From the NCBI RefSeq assembly GCF_030272615.1, contig NC_081410.1, positions 223,131,415 through 223,195,414 on the forward strand: a DNA stretch of 64,000 bases, given 5' to 3'. How positions within the stretch are numbered: the stretch's first letter is position 1; every line of letters starts with the position of its first letter. The position numbers and the translations under genes are program-made. The notes under the pieces are model-generated. The model ran no database searches, was not told where the DNA came from, and worked only from the letters and a program-made list of their open reading frames with translations. Source of the stretch: Cryptomeria japonica (taxonomy: Eukaryota > Streptophyta > Pinopsida > Cupressales > Cupressaceae). Positions 45,664 through 56,500 of this stretch are shown here, piece by piece.

Positions 45664-47102
45664 ATGACTACTAATTATTTCAGGAAGGATAGTCCTAAAC
45701 TTGATGGAACCAACTATGGGATATGGAAGATCAGGATGGAGGCACATCTGAATTGCATTGGTACAAACATCTGGGAAGTTACAAAGAATGGCTATACTAC
45801 TATTGTAGCTGGTCAGACCACTCCAACTACCTTAGCTAAAATGAGGAGAACGATTGCAAAGCAAGAGAAGCACTTTTGAGCACTTTATTAGATCAACAAA
45901 TTATGGGATTATCAGATAGGTCTACCGCTAAAGCTATTTGGGATCATTTGGAAACACTAAATGAAGGAGATTCCACAGTCAAGATTGTAAAACTTGAAAG
46001 CTTTCGAGTCAGGTATGAACATCTAAAAATGGAAGAAGATGAAAGGATTTCTGCTTTTATGGATAGAGTAAATGAAATTGTTTTGGGTATTAAATGTTGT
46101 GGAGGAACCTTGAGTGAGGATAAAGATGTTTCAGAAATCTTGAGAGAATTGCCACCGGCATATAAAATGAAGGTTACTACTATAAATGAGTTAAGAACAA
46201 TGCCTAATACATCAGTAACTAGGGATACATTGAATGGAAAACTTTCAACTTTTGAAATTGAGGAATTTGGTCATGTTACTACTATAAAGACAAATTTGAC
46301 CTTTAGAGCATCAATATCATCTACTCCATCATTTGACAAATCAGATTGGAAAGCCTTTTATGCAAGAGAACTTGAAGAAACTAGGAAGGAGAATCAAGAA
46401 CTTGAAGAACTTGAAGCACTATTTGCAAGGAAAATGCCAAAAGATCCAGTTGGAAGTAAGTATGAAGGTAAAGCACCCTTTAAATGTTCTAACTGCAATA
46501 AGATTGGTCATATGGCTTCGAGATGCCCTGATAGACATGCTAGACTAAGAGAAGAAGCTAGAAGAACATGCAAGCCTAATCCTGAATATCAGAGATACAG
46601 ATTTAAGAAGAACAAAGACAAATCTTGTTACATTGCTAATGAAGCTGTGACTGATGATTTTGATGAGGTTCCAACCGATAATGGATGGGTTTTTGTTGCT
46701 ATAACAGAAGATCAACCAGCACCTACTACTCAACTAGTAGAACAAGCCCTAGTAGCTAAAGTTGAAGTAAAGGATGAATGGATCATTGACTCGGGATGCT
46801 CACATCATATGATAGGAGACAAAGGTAAATTCTTGAACTTTCAAGAATACAATGGAGGTTTAGTAAGATTTGGAGAAGACAAAGCCTATTCAATCAAAGG
46901 TAAGGGTACAATATCTCTTGATGGTAAGCATAACACTGACAATGTCTACTATATTGAAGGATTAAAGCATAATATTTTGAGTGTTGGTCAATTGGTTGAG
47001 AAAGGATTTTAGTTACAATTTAAGAATGGAAAATGCAAAATCATAAATAGAACTGGTTTGGAAATTGCAACCGATAATTAGACTAGAGGTAATATCTTTC
47101 AT
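45664..47102 (+). pseudogene. gag and protease of element F, nearly intact
   Basis: Starts MTTNYFRKDSPKLDGTNYG with the Copia gag signature (WKIRMEAHL). A frameshift near 45860 moves the frame to 45876-47012, which holds AIWDHLETLNEGDSTVKIVK, a CCHC knuckle CSNCNKIGHMASRC (about 46486-46527) and the protease with intact D-S-G (WIIDSGCSHHM, Asp at 46788). The protease continues to ILSVGQLVEKGF, where TAG at 47010 stands in for CAG. Apart from the single shift this is the best-preserved gag-protease in the window. Expected product: virus-like-particle capsid, nucleocapsid and maturation protease. Confidence 0.87.
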
Positions 47103-47560
47103 TTGAATAACAGTGAAAAGGCATGCTTGATTGTATATATAGATGAAAGTTGGTTATGGCATAAGAGACTATGCCATGTAAACTTTGATTGCATGGTAAA
47201 AATCACTACTTCTAAGGCAGTTAGAGATCTACCTAAAATTGTGAAACCTCATAATACAGCTTGTAAGGAATGTCAATTTGGAAAACAAGTTAGAGCTAGT
47301 TTCAAAAGTATTCCAGAAAAATTCAATAATGCTCTTGATTTGATTCACACTGATTTATGTGGTCCAGCTAGAACTAAAAGTTTACAAGGTGATAGATATT
47401 TCATGCTAATTATTGATGATTATTCTAGAATGTGTTGGGTTACTTTTCTCAGAGAAATTAGAAGCACTTGGAAAGTTCAAAGTGTTGAAAGCAATGGTTG
47501 AGAATGAATCTGGTAAGAAAATCAAATTTCTAAGATCAGATCAAGGAGAAAAATAATACT
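47103..47560 (+). pseudogene. integrase of element F, core deleted
   Basis: Holds the GAG-pre-integrase motif (WLWHKRLCHVNF ... CKECQFGK) and the first catalytic Asp (HTDLCGPART, about 47349). The frame shifts near 47455, reaches KFLRSDQGEK (second Asp, about 47537) and then jumps to reverse-transcriptase sequence near 47550. The catalytic Glu and everything to the integrase C terminus are missing, so this element could not integrate by itself. Confidence 0.82.
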
Positions 47561-49005
47561 TGGACATTAGTTCCCCGGCCTAAAGATAAAAATGTAATTG
47601 AACCAAATGGGTATTTAGAAACAAACTTAATGAAGATGGTAAGGTTGTCAGAAATAAAGCAAGACTAGTGTGTAAGGGATATTCTCAGAAAGAAGGAGTT
47701 GATTACAATGAAACCTTTGCACCAGTAGCTAGAATTGAGGTAGTCAGATTATTCTTGGCCTTTGCAGCTCACAAGAACTACAAAGTTTATCAAATGGATA
47801 TTAAATGTGCATTCTTGAATGGAGATCTTGAAGAGGAAGTCTATATTGAACAACCTGATGGATTTTCTTTGACAGATGACAATGATATGGTTTGCAGGTT
47901 AAGAAAAGCTCTGTATGGATTGAAACAAGCCCCAAGAGCTTGGTATGCAAGGTAGGATAAGTATCTTTTAAAGATTGGTTTTACTAAAGGAAATGCAAAC
48001 AACAATTTATATTACAAAATAACTAATGATGACATCTTGATTATAGAAGTATTCGTTGATGATATAATCTTTGGAGGAGAAGATGGATTATGTAAAGAAT
48101 TTTCTATTAAAATGCAACAAGAATTTGAAATGTCTATGATTGGAGAAATAAAATTCTTTTTAGGATTACAGATTTCACAGATTGACAAAGGTATATTTTT
48201 GAGTCAATCCAAGTACTTGAAAGAGTTACTAAAGAAATTTGGGATGGAGAACTCTAAACTGGTAAGCACACCTATGACTACAAATGACAAATTATCTCAA
48301 AGGGATGAATCTACACCTGTTAATCCAACTAGATACAAATCTATGATAGGAGGTTTACTGTATTTGACACAAACCAAACTTTATATTATGAATGCAGTAT
48401 TTATTGTTTCTAGATTTCAAAGTAATCCTAGAGAAAATCATGAATCAGCAGTAAAAAAGATTTTTCGGTACTTACAAGGCACTACAAATCTTGGATTATG
48501 GTATCCTGGAGATGAAATTTTTTATCTATGTGCATACACAGATGCAAATTGGGCAGGAGATGTGGATGATAGAAAAAGCACCACCAGTGAAGTATTCTTT
48601 CTTGGAAAGAGATTAGTTTCTTAGTTGAGTAAGAAATAGAGTTGTACATCTTTATCAACAACAGAATCAGAATATGTTGCAGCAACAACTAACTGTACAC
48701 AGGTACTATGGCTTAAGCAACTGTTGAAAGACATAAAGGTAAAATGCAAGGAACCTATTACTATATATTGTGATAACACTGTAGCAATCAATATATCTAA
48801 GAATCTGATATTACATTCTAAAACAAAACATGTTTCTATCAAACTGAATTTTCTAAGGGAAAAAGTTGAAGAAAAGGAGATAAAACTGGTTTATGTGAAT
48901 ACTAAAAAACAACTTGCAGATATTTTCACAAAACCTTTGCCTAAGGAGACTTTTGAATATCTCAGAGATCAGCTTGGAGTCATACCACCACCGGTAGAGA
49001 CTTAG
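47561..49005 (+). pseudogene. reverse transcriptase and RNase H of element F, broken
   Basis: Starts at TWTLVPRPKDKNVI after the deletion. It then shows [63 protein letters not shown], the FVDDIIFGGED catalytic box (about 48049), STPMTTNDKL and RNase H (YTDANWAGDVDDRKSTTS at about 48535) ending ADIFTKPLPKETFEYL, with a normal stop at 49003. TAG at 47953, 48622 and 48637 interrupt it. A small frameshift lies near 47602. Confidence 0.86.
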
Positions 49006-49346
49006 ACAGTTGATGATTGTCATCAACTAGCAGAATTAAAAGACAAATCTTTTACTCTAGTCTTTGATGAGGAAGCTACTTCTCGGGGGGAGTAGTTGGT
49101 ATACTGAATTGATTGGTATTTTGTATATGAACTTGATTTTTGTAACTTTGGCATTTGATGTCAAAGGGGGAGAGATATCTATGGAAAAACACATTATCTT
49201 TTAAGGAGAGTTTGGTATTGAAAATCTTTGATAACACATGTTGCTCCCAGGGGGAGAGATTGTTGGTTTTTGGTATTTGGCATTTCTGTTTTGGCACTTT
49301 GATGGTTTTTCCATCTTGTGTTGCCATCAATGCCAAAGGGGGAGAT
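49006..49346 (+). promoter_or_regulatory. 3' untranslated region and purine-tract array of F
   Basis: Four purine runs: GGGGGGAG near 49085, AAAGGGGGAGAG near 49164, AGGGGGAGAG near 49250 and the terminal GCCAAAGGGGGAGAT (about 49332-49346). The third is followed by TGTTGGTTTTTGGTATTTGG, a partial look-alike of the LTR start. Confidence 0.78.
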
Positions 49347-50381
49347 TTTTGGTATTTTGGTATGGTTTTTTCATTGATGTCAACACCTACTAAAACACTA
49401 GACCTTTGGAGATCCAACAGCATTCACTGACAAGCAAGTAACTATTGCACAATTACTGGTATATAGTTCACTGGCAGGATATAATGATCATCGGCACTTG
49501 GAATGATATGGAAGACACTTGGTAATGTTGAAGACATCATGTGGACACTTTGTTTTGAAGAATTAATCATTGGTATATTCATATTTGCATATTTTCTTTT
49601 ACCGGCAAATAGTTCCAGGGTTACCTAGGGTTACACTGGTAGGCTTATATTTTCCAAATCAGCATGGCACGCTATGGAGATGATTTATTATTGTTCTAAA
49701 ATGCATTAAGCCGACATGTTTAATCGGTTATTGCATCAAATATTATATTATTTGTAAAATTCTTTATTGTAATATCTTGTAGAGCCGACCTACTAAAATT
49801 GGTCTTAGGTTATGGTATAGATGTAAGATCTTATTTGTAAGATCGAATGGGAAATGCGAAAAAGAATTGTGAGAAGGTATATACAAGATTAAGAAAAGGT
49901 ATACATGAAGACATCATTTGAAGGTGAATCTAGGTTTTTGTACAAGCATATCAGCATTACACCGGTACTGAATCTAGCATATGAAGATGCTATTTTGTAC
50001 AGTACATTCTTATTGGATTTAACTATCCAACTATAGTCAGTGTGATGCCCATTTTGTGATTGAGCAGTGAGCTCTAGGCTGTTGGCCTTTTTGCATGTGC
50101 AAACCCCATTTATGTACACTTACTATCTATAGTAGTATCATCTAATTATGGGTAAGGTTTTCCACCATGGTTTTTCCCCTTACAGGGTTTCCACATACAA
50201 ATATTGGTGTTATGTGTTGTGGATAACTTTATGTTTATGTTTCATACATTAATCTTTACCGGTATAGCAATTAACTGGTTTAGCGGTATTAAGCATTAAG
50301 TTGGTTAAGTTGTTTTGGTTTGAATTTATTAGACAACTAATTCACCCCCCCCCCACTCTCAGTTGTCTCTGGGACCTAACA
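49347..50381 (+). repeat. 3' LTR of F (1035 bp)
   Basis: Begins TTTTGGTATTTTGG (TG changed to TT) and ends GGGACCTAACA. About two dozen differences from the 5' LTR in the first 330 bases by eye, many at CG or CNG sites. A short loss is present around 50280 relative to the 5' copy. Confidence 0.87.
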
Positions 50382-50386
50382 GGGTA

Positions 50387-50642
50387 GGTTTCCCACCGTG
50401 GTTTTTCCCTTTACCAAGTTTTCCACGTACAAATCTTGGTGTCATGTGGATGGTATTTATTTTGTGATCATTGTTTATGGTTAATTGATTTAACTACTAT
50501 TTTGGTATTTATTTTAAGCATTCTGGTATTAATGTTTTGGGTTCCAGTATTAAAGTTTTAATTGCTAAATGTTCTGGTAATTTGTGACTACTGATTCAAC
50601 TCCCCCTCTCAGTTGTCTTTTGGTTATTTGAATTGTCTAACA
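50387..50642 (+). repeat. 5' LTR of E, second part
   Basis: Resumes after F with GGTTTCCCACCGTGG and ends AATTGTCTAACA. Contains GATTCAACTCCCCCTCTCAG, the degenerate C-rich block. Confidence 0.75.
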
Positions 50643-50656
50643 ATTAATATTAGAGC
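50643..50656 (+). promoter_or_regulatory. primer binding site of E, decayed
   Basis: ATTAATATTAGAGC: the canonical ATTGGTATCAGAGC with two G-to-A and one C-to-T change. Unlikely to prime now. Confidence 0.75.
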
Positions 50657-50702
50657 TTTGTTCATCTTTGCAAAAAGCTTAACTGCTTGAGGAAGATCAT
50701 AT

Positions 50703-51700
50703 GACGACTAACAGGGCAAGTTCATCCAATTCTTCTAGACCTATCTTTCAGAGAGATATCCCTAGGCTTGATGGAATAAATTACATAATATGGAAGATTT
50801 AGATGGAGACTCATCTAAGATGTCTTGGTAAGGAGACTTGGGAGATCACATAGAATGGTGTCACACCTCATAATCTAGCATCTGGCAATCCTCCTCCATA
50901 AAACTTGGATAAGGAGCTTGAGAATGATTATAGAGAAAGAGAATCCCTCTTGTGTGCACTTTTTGATCAACAAATAATGGGATTAACTGACAAATCATTT
51001 GGAAAGGCTATATGGGATAAGTTGGAGACTCTTAATGAAGGTGACCCTATAGTGAAGATTGCTAAACTTGATGGTTACCAGGTGAGATATGAAAACTTGA
51101 AGATGGAAGAAGATGAAAGGATCACTACATTCATGGAAAGGGTAAATGAGATTATTATTAGAATTTAATATTGTGGTAGATCTCTGAGTGAAGATGAAAT
51201 TATTTTTGAAGTTTTGAGAGCCCTACCATCGTCTTACAAGATGAAGGCTACTGCTAATAATGAGTTGAGAACAATGGCTAATACATCTATCAGCAAAGAT
51301 ACTTTGGTTGGGAAATTATCTGCTTTTGAGCTTGAAGAATTTGGACCTTCTGGAGCTGTGAAGTCTGAATTGGCTTTTCATGCATCTACACATCATCAAC
51401 TGGTAAGAAAGATTGGAAAGATTTGTATGCAAAAGAATTGGAGGATATGAAGAGAAAAGATGAATATTTTGAGCAACTTGAAGCACTATTTTCTAGAAGA
51501 GTACCTAAAGGACTGACAACAAGTAAGTATGAAGGAAAAGCACCTTTTAAATGTTTCACATGTAATAAGATTGGTCATTTTGCATCTAGATGTCCTGAAA
51601 GGAATTCAATATTTGAAGAAAGAGTTAGAAGATAATTTAAGCCTAACCTTGGATATCAGAACAAGTCTAAGTAGAATAAAAATAGAGACAAATCATGCTA
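50703..51700 (+). pseudogene. gag of element E, broken
   Basis: Same gag family as F: DIPRLDGINYIIWK near the start, AIWDKLETLNEGDPIVKIAK (about 50991-51070) and a CCHC knuckle CFTCNKIGHFASRC (about 51553-51594). The pieces lie in frames 50905-51168, 51214-51450 and 51423-51635, with a TAG near 50801, another at about 50852 and a frameshift near 51420. More decayed than F, in line with E being the older insertion. Confidence 0.8.
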
Positions 51701-53050
51701 CATAGTGGATGAGGAAGGCAATACTGATTCTAATGATGAACCAGCTAGATATCAAGGAAGATTTTCCAGCACTGGAAGAGAATGTACCTGAAGAGAAGGT
51801 ACTTGCTACTAAAATTGAAGACAATGATGAATGGGAAATTGACAGTATTTGTTCACATCATATGACTAGAGATAAAGAGAAGTTTCTATCTTGTAAGAAT
51901 TTGAGGGTGGCCTGGTTAGATTTGGAGATGACAAAGCATGTATGATCAAAGGAAAAGGAATTATATCTTTGGATGGTAAGAACAATACTGACAATGTTTA
52001 TTATGTTGAAGGTTTAAGGCATAATCTTTTGAGTGTAGGACAATTGGTGGATAAGGGATTTCAATTATAGTTCAAGGATCAAAAATGCAAAATCATTAAC
52101 AGATCTGGTTTAGAGATTGCAATCGGTACATAGACAAAAGGTAATATATCTCATTTGAATTCTGGTGAGAAGACATGTTTAATTGCACAAATTGATGAGA
52201 GTTGGCAATGGCATAAAAGGATGTGTCATGTGAATTTTGATTACATTGTGAAGATCAGTTAAACTAAGGCAGTTAGATATACCTAAGATTGTGAAGCCCT
52301 ATAATCCAGTATGTAAAGAATGTCAAATGGGTAAACAGGTCATAACCTCTTTTAGGAGTATACAAGATAAATCTAATGATGTTCTTGATCTTATTCATAG
52401 TGATTTATGTGGCCTTGCTATAGTTAAAATTTTTTCAAGGTGATAGATATTTCATGCTAATCATTGATGATGATTCTAGGATGATGTGGGTTACTTTTAT
52501 AAAGGAGAAATATGAGGCTTTTGAAAAGTTTAAAATACTTAAGGCTAAAGTGGAAACTGAGATAGGATTGAAGATTAAATGTTTGATGTCAAATCATGGT
52601 GGAGAATTCACATCCGGTGAGTTTAATAACTTTTGTGAGAAGCAAGGTATAAGGAGACAATTTTCTGCTCCCCGAACATCTCAGCAGAATGGAGTTGTGG
52701 AAAGGAAGAACATAACTATCTTGGATGCTACTAGAAGAATGATGATGGAATCTAGTCTACCTCATATCTACTAGAGAGAAGAAGTGAGCACATTGGTTTA
52801 TACATTCAATGGAGTACATATCAAAGGAGAAACTGGTAAGACACCTTATGAATTAAGATTTAGCAATACACCTACAGTTAAGTATTTCAAAATATTTGGT
52901 AGTAAATGTTATATAAGGAGAGATGATATCATTAGCAAATTTGATCCTAGATGTGATGAAGGAATATTTCTTGGTTATTCTAATGAAAGCAAGGCATATA
53001 GATGTTATAACAAGAGATTGTAGAGAATTATGGAGAGTGCTAATGTCAGG
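51701..53050 (+). pseudogene. protease and integrase of element E, broken
   Basis: Protease site reads EWEIDSICSHHM (about 51829), so the Gly of D-S-G is replaced by Ile. The pre-integrase motif is WQWHKRMCHVNF (about 52201). The integrase first Asp survives (HSDLCG, about 52396), the second is Asn (MSNHGGEF, about 52588), and the Glu survives (NGVVERKN, about 52690). Frames 52454-52774 and 52784-53023 carry most of the core and FKIFGSKCYIRRDD with GIFLGYSNESKAYRCYNKR. Frameshifts near 51905, 52265 and 52432 and several stops break it. Confidence 0.8.
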
Positions 53051-54814
53051 TGGATGAGCTGAATAGAGGTCAAATCAAAATTTATGAGAAGGAACCGGTG
53101 GTGGAAATGATTATATCTGAACCGGTAGAACCTTTACAAAAATAGATTGTTGAACTAGTTACTCCGACAATATCAAAAAAATCTACAGTAACTGAAGAAC
53201 CGGGAAGAGGAACAGAGAGTCAAAAGACTCCTAGGTATGTAAGATTGAATCATTCAGAAGATCAGATCATTGGGGATAAGAAAAATGGAGTAATGACAAG
53301 AAAAAGACTAGAAACTAATGAGGTATGTTTAATTTCTCAAGTTGAACCAGTTTTAAGTAATAACACATCAACTTTAGTTCCTTGGCCTAAAAATAAGATT
53401 TCTATTGGAACCAAATTGGTTTTTAGGAATAAATTGAATGAGGATGGTCAAGTTGTAAGGAATAAGGCTAGATTGGTTTGTAAAGGATATTCTCAGAAGG
53501 AATGAATTGATTATGGAGAGACTTTTGCACCTATAGCTAGGATTGAAGCTGTAAGATTATTTCTTCCCTATGCTACCCATAAGAACTACAAGGTTTATTA
53601 GATGGATGTTAAGTGTTCATTTTTGAATGGGGATCTTGATGAGGAAGTCTATATTGAGCAACCTAATGGTTTTTCACTATCAGATGATATAAACATGGTT
53701 TGCAGGTTAAGGAAATCTTTTATATGGATTGAAACAAGTACCTAGAGCTTGGTATGCAAGGTTGGATAAATATCTTTTGAAGCTTGGTTTTACTAAGGGC
53801 AATGCTGATAGTAATTTATATTATAAGGTCACTGATGATGATATACTGATTATTGAAGTATTTGTTGATGACATTATTTTTGGAGGTGAAGGTAAGTTAT
53901 GCATGGAATTTTATAAGAATATGGAGAAAGAATTTGAAATGTCTATGTTTGGGGAAATGAAATATTTCTTAGGTTTGCAAATTACTCAGATTGACAAAGG
54001 TATTTTCATCTGTCAAACTAAGTATGCTAGGGATTTTTTGAAGAAATTTTATATGGGAGATTCTAAACCGGTAAGTACTCCTATGATTACAAGTGAAAAA
54101 ATGACAAGAAAATATGTTTTTGCACCGATAAATCCTACAAGATACAAATCTATGATTGGAGGTCTACTTTATTTGACTCAGACTAGGCCTCACATAATGA
54201 ATGTTGTTTGTATTGCATCTGGATTTTAGAGTGATCCTAGATAAAATCATGAGAGTGCAGTGAAAAGGATTTTTAAATACTTACAAGGTACATCAGAATG
54301 TGGTTTGTGGTACCCTAAGGATGACGACTTTACTCTATGTGCATATACAGATGCTGATTAGGCTGGAGATGTTGATGATCGGAAAAGTACTTCCGATGGA
54401 GCTTTCTTTCTTGGAAAGAAATTGGTTTCATAGATCAGCAAGAAACAATCATGTACTTCTTTATCTACTATTGACGCTAAGTATGTTGTTGCTGCTACTA
54501 ACTATACATAGGTTTTATAGATGAAGAAAAAGTTGAAGGATATCAAAGGGAATTGTACTAGACCGGTAGTTATTCACTGTGATAACTCTCCTCCTATTGA
54601 CATATCAAAGAATCTGGTATTTCATTCTAAGACAAAGCACATATCTATCAAGTACAAATTTCTGAAGGAGAAGGTGGAAGAAAATGAAGTGAGATTGTTT
54701 TATGTGAACACTAAAGAGAAGATTGTAGATATTTTCACTAAACCTTTTCCTAAAGAACCATTTGACTACCTAAGAGACGGGTTAGGGGTTTCTACCCCTC
54801 CAGCAGAAAATTGA
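53051..54814 (+). pseudogene. reverse transcriptase and RNase H of element E, broken
   Basis: Holds TSTLVPWPKNK (about 53368), [29 protein letters not shown], a frameshift near 53715, then QVPRAWYARLDKYLLKLGF, VFVDDIIFGGEG (catalytic box, about 53860), SKPVSTPM and RNase H to PFDYLRDGLGV with the stop at 54812. Relative to the family, the tract between the integrase C-terminal part and TSTLV is shortened by an internal deletion near 53355. Stops include TGA 53503, TAG 53599, TAG 54227, TAA 54242, TAG 54358, TAG 54433, TAG 54511 and TAG 54518. Confidence 0.82.
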
Positions 54815-55229
54815 TTGATGCTTTTTGGCATTAGTCTGGTATGCATTATCAGAGATATTTTTCATTTTGGCACTGATGTGGGGATGCTACTACTCAGGGG
54901 GAGTAGTTAGCTTTGTTATTTATCGTTTTATGTTTTTGCTTTGATATTTTTGTTAGATTTCTGGCATTGATGTCAAAGGGGGACATCTATTGATGTGAAA
55001 AAAAAACTTATGGAGTTCTATACATTATGGTGAGAGATATATGTGTAATTCAGAGCTTTAGAGAGATATCATTCACATGGGGAGTTTGGTTGTTGTTTTA
55101 GTACTTCATTGCTATATCTTTGAGTGAGAGATTGTTGGTTGTCTTCCATTGGGGGAGACTTGTTTGGCATTTCTTGGTACTTATATATTTTTCACATCTA
55201 GTATTGCCATCAATGCCAAAGGGGGAGCT
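54815..55229 (+). promoter_or_regulatory. 3' untranslated region and purine tracts of E
   Basis: Purine runs near 54896, 54976 and 55151, then the terminal GCCAAAGGGGGAGCT (about 55215-55229) before TGTTAGCC. No gene. Confidence 0.7.
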
Positions 55230-55976
55230 TGTTAGCCATTCGGAGGAATTTATTATGTGTTGCATTGATGTTTTTTCATTGATGTTAACACTAGCTATTT
55301 TGGATGCTTTATTGGTACCCTTTTGGTCCCAGTAGGATGTGTGTTTTCTGGTTGGTTTGGATCCACCATGATCTGATATGCTCTGGTATGATTTGGCTAT
55401 GGAATTGGATTATTCATGATACTCATGTTCATATTCATTCAATTGGTTTTGGTCTGGTGATCAGATGCTATCCTATTTTGCTTGGAAGCTTGGCTTGTGG
55501 TACCGATGAGGGTTTCATTGATAGATATTTTGATGAAGATATTTGATGATATACATAAGTGGTGTTGGTGCAGCTTTCAGTCAAGTTTCAGGATGCTGAT
55601 GGTGATCATGTTTGAGACTTGGCAGATGAAGATCATTGCTTTAGTGTGTGGACCTATATTGGCTCCCGGTTGATCTAGGTTATGGATTGGCTTAATGGAA
55701 TGTGTGGATTAGACCTCTTGATGTGTTTCTGGGATGTCTTATATGTTGAATAATATTTGTTTGGTCTAAGGCTGACATGTTTTGTAATTATGTAATTGGT
55801 TTATTGTCTGCTGGCCAACCTAATTATTTATGGTTGAGGGTTTGTATATATATGATGTAAGATCTCATTTTAGATCATATGTGGGTTATGGGATATGGAT
55901 ATTTGATGTGAAAATAATGTAATATCATTCAAGCAAAGGACTTGGTCAATCATTGAATATTGAATTGGGTTTATGA
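55230..55976 (+). repeat. 3' LTR of E, first part
   Basis: TGTTAGCCATTCGGAGG start; parallels 43563-44310. Interrupted at 55976 by the inverted LTR J. The frames at 55304-55673 inside it are shadows. Confidence 0.78.
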
Positions 55977-56500
55977 TGTTATGAATCAAAAGGACAACTA
56001 AGAGGGGGGGTGAATCAGTTGTCCATGAATTCCAACCCAATTATAACTTAACTCAACTTAATACTTAATATCGGTAAACCAAACTTAATGTCAGTTAACA
56101 GATTAGCAATTAATATCAATACCAGTGAAACTTAATGTATGAAACAAAAAGAGAAACAACATCCACAACACATAACACAAATATTTTTAATGTGGAAACC
56201 ATGTAAGGAGAAAAACCATAGTGGGAAACCTTACCCACAATCAGATGATACTACTATAGATAGTATGTGTATACAAATGGGGTCTGCACATGCAGAAAGG
56301 CCAACCGAATAGAGCAATCTGCTCAAATGGGAGTCACAATGACTACAGTAGGATGGTTAAATCCTAGAATAATGTACTACTCAAAATAGCATCTCCAATG
56401 CTAGATTCAGTACTAGTTAAGCTCTAATAAACACCTTCAAACCTTCCTTGAACCTTCTCTATGATCTGCTCATATGATCTTCAATATTCGCACATACAAA
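55977..56500 (-). repeat. inverted Copia LTR J, F-related, split by H
   Basis: On the minus strand it ends GATTCATAACA and reads CTGATTCACCCCCCCTCTTAG, GTGGGTAAGGTTTCCCAC and GCATGTGCAGACCCC, closely like the F LTR 3' half. The LTR start is missing on the right because gypsy element H begins at 56501; the remainder should lie beyond the window. Whether J is a solo LTR or a full element cannot be seen. TATGA (55972-55976) would be its left target duplication. Confidence 0.7.

Larger units (their letters stand above)
44541..50381 (+). mobile_element. Ty1-copia element F, inserted in 5' LTR of E
   Basis: LTRs 44541-45607 and 49347-50381, canonical primer site at 45608, gag-pol 45664-49005, purine tract before 49347. 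Perfect target duplication GGGTA at 44536-44540 and 50382-50386. At 5.8 kb it is shorter than B because most of the integrase core and the start of the reverse transcriptase region are deleted. Confidence 0.9.
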
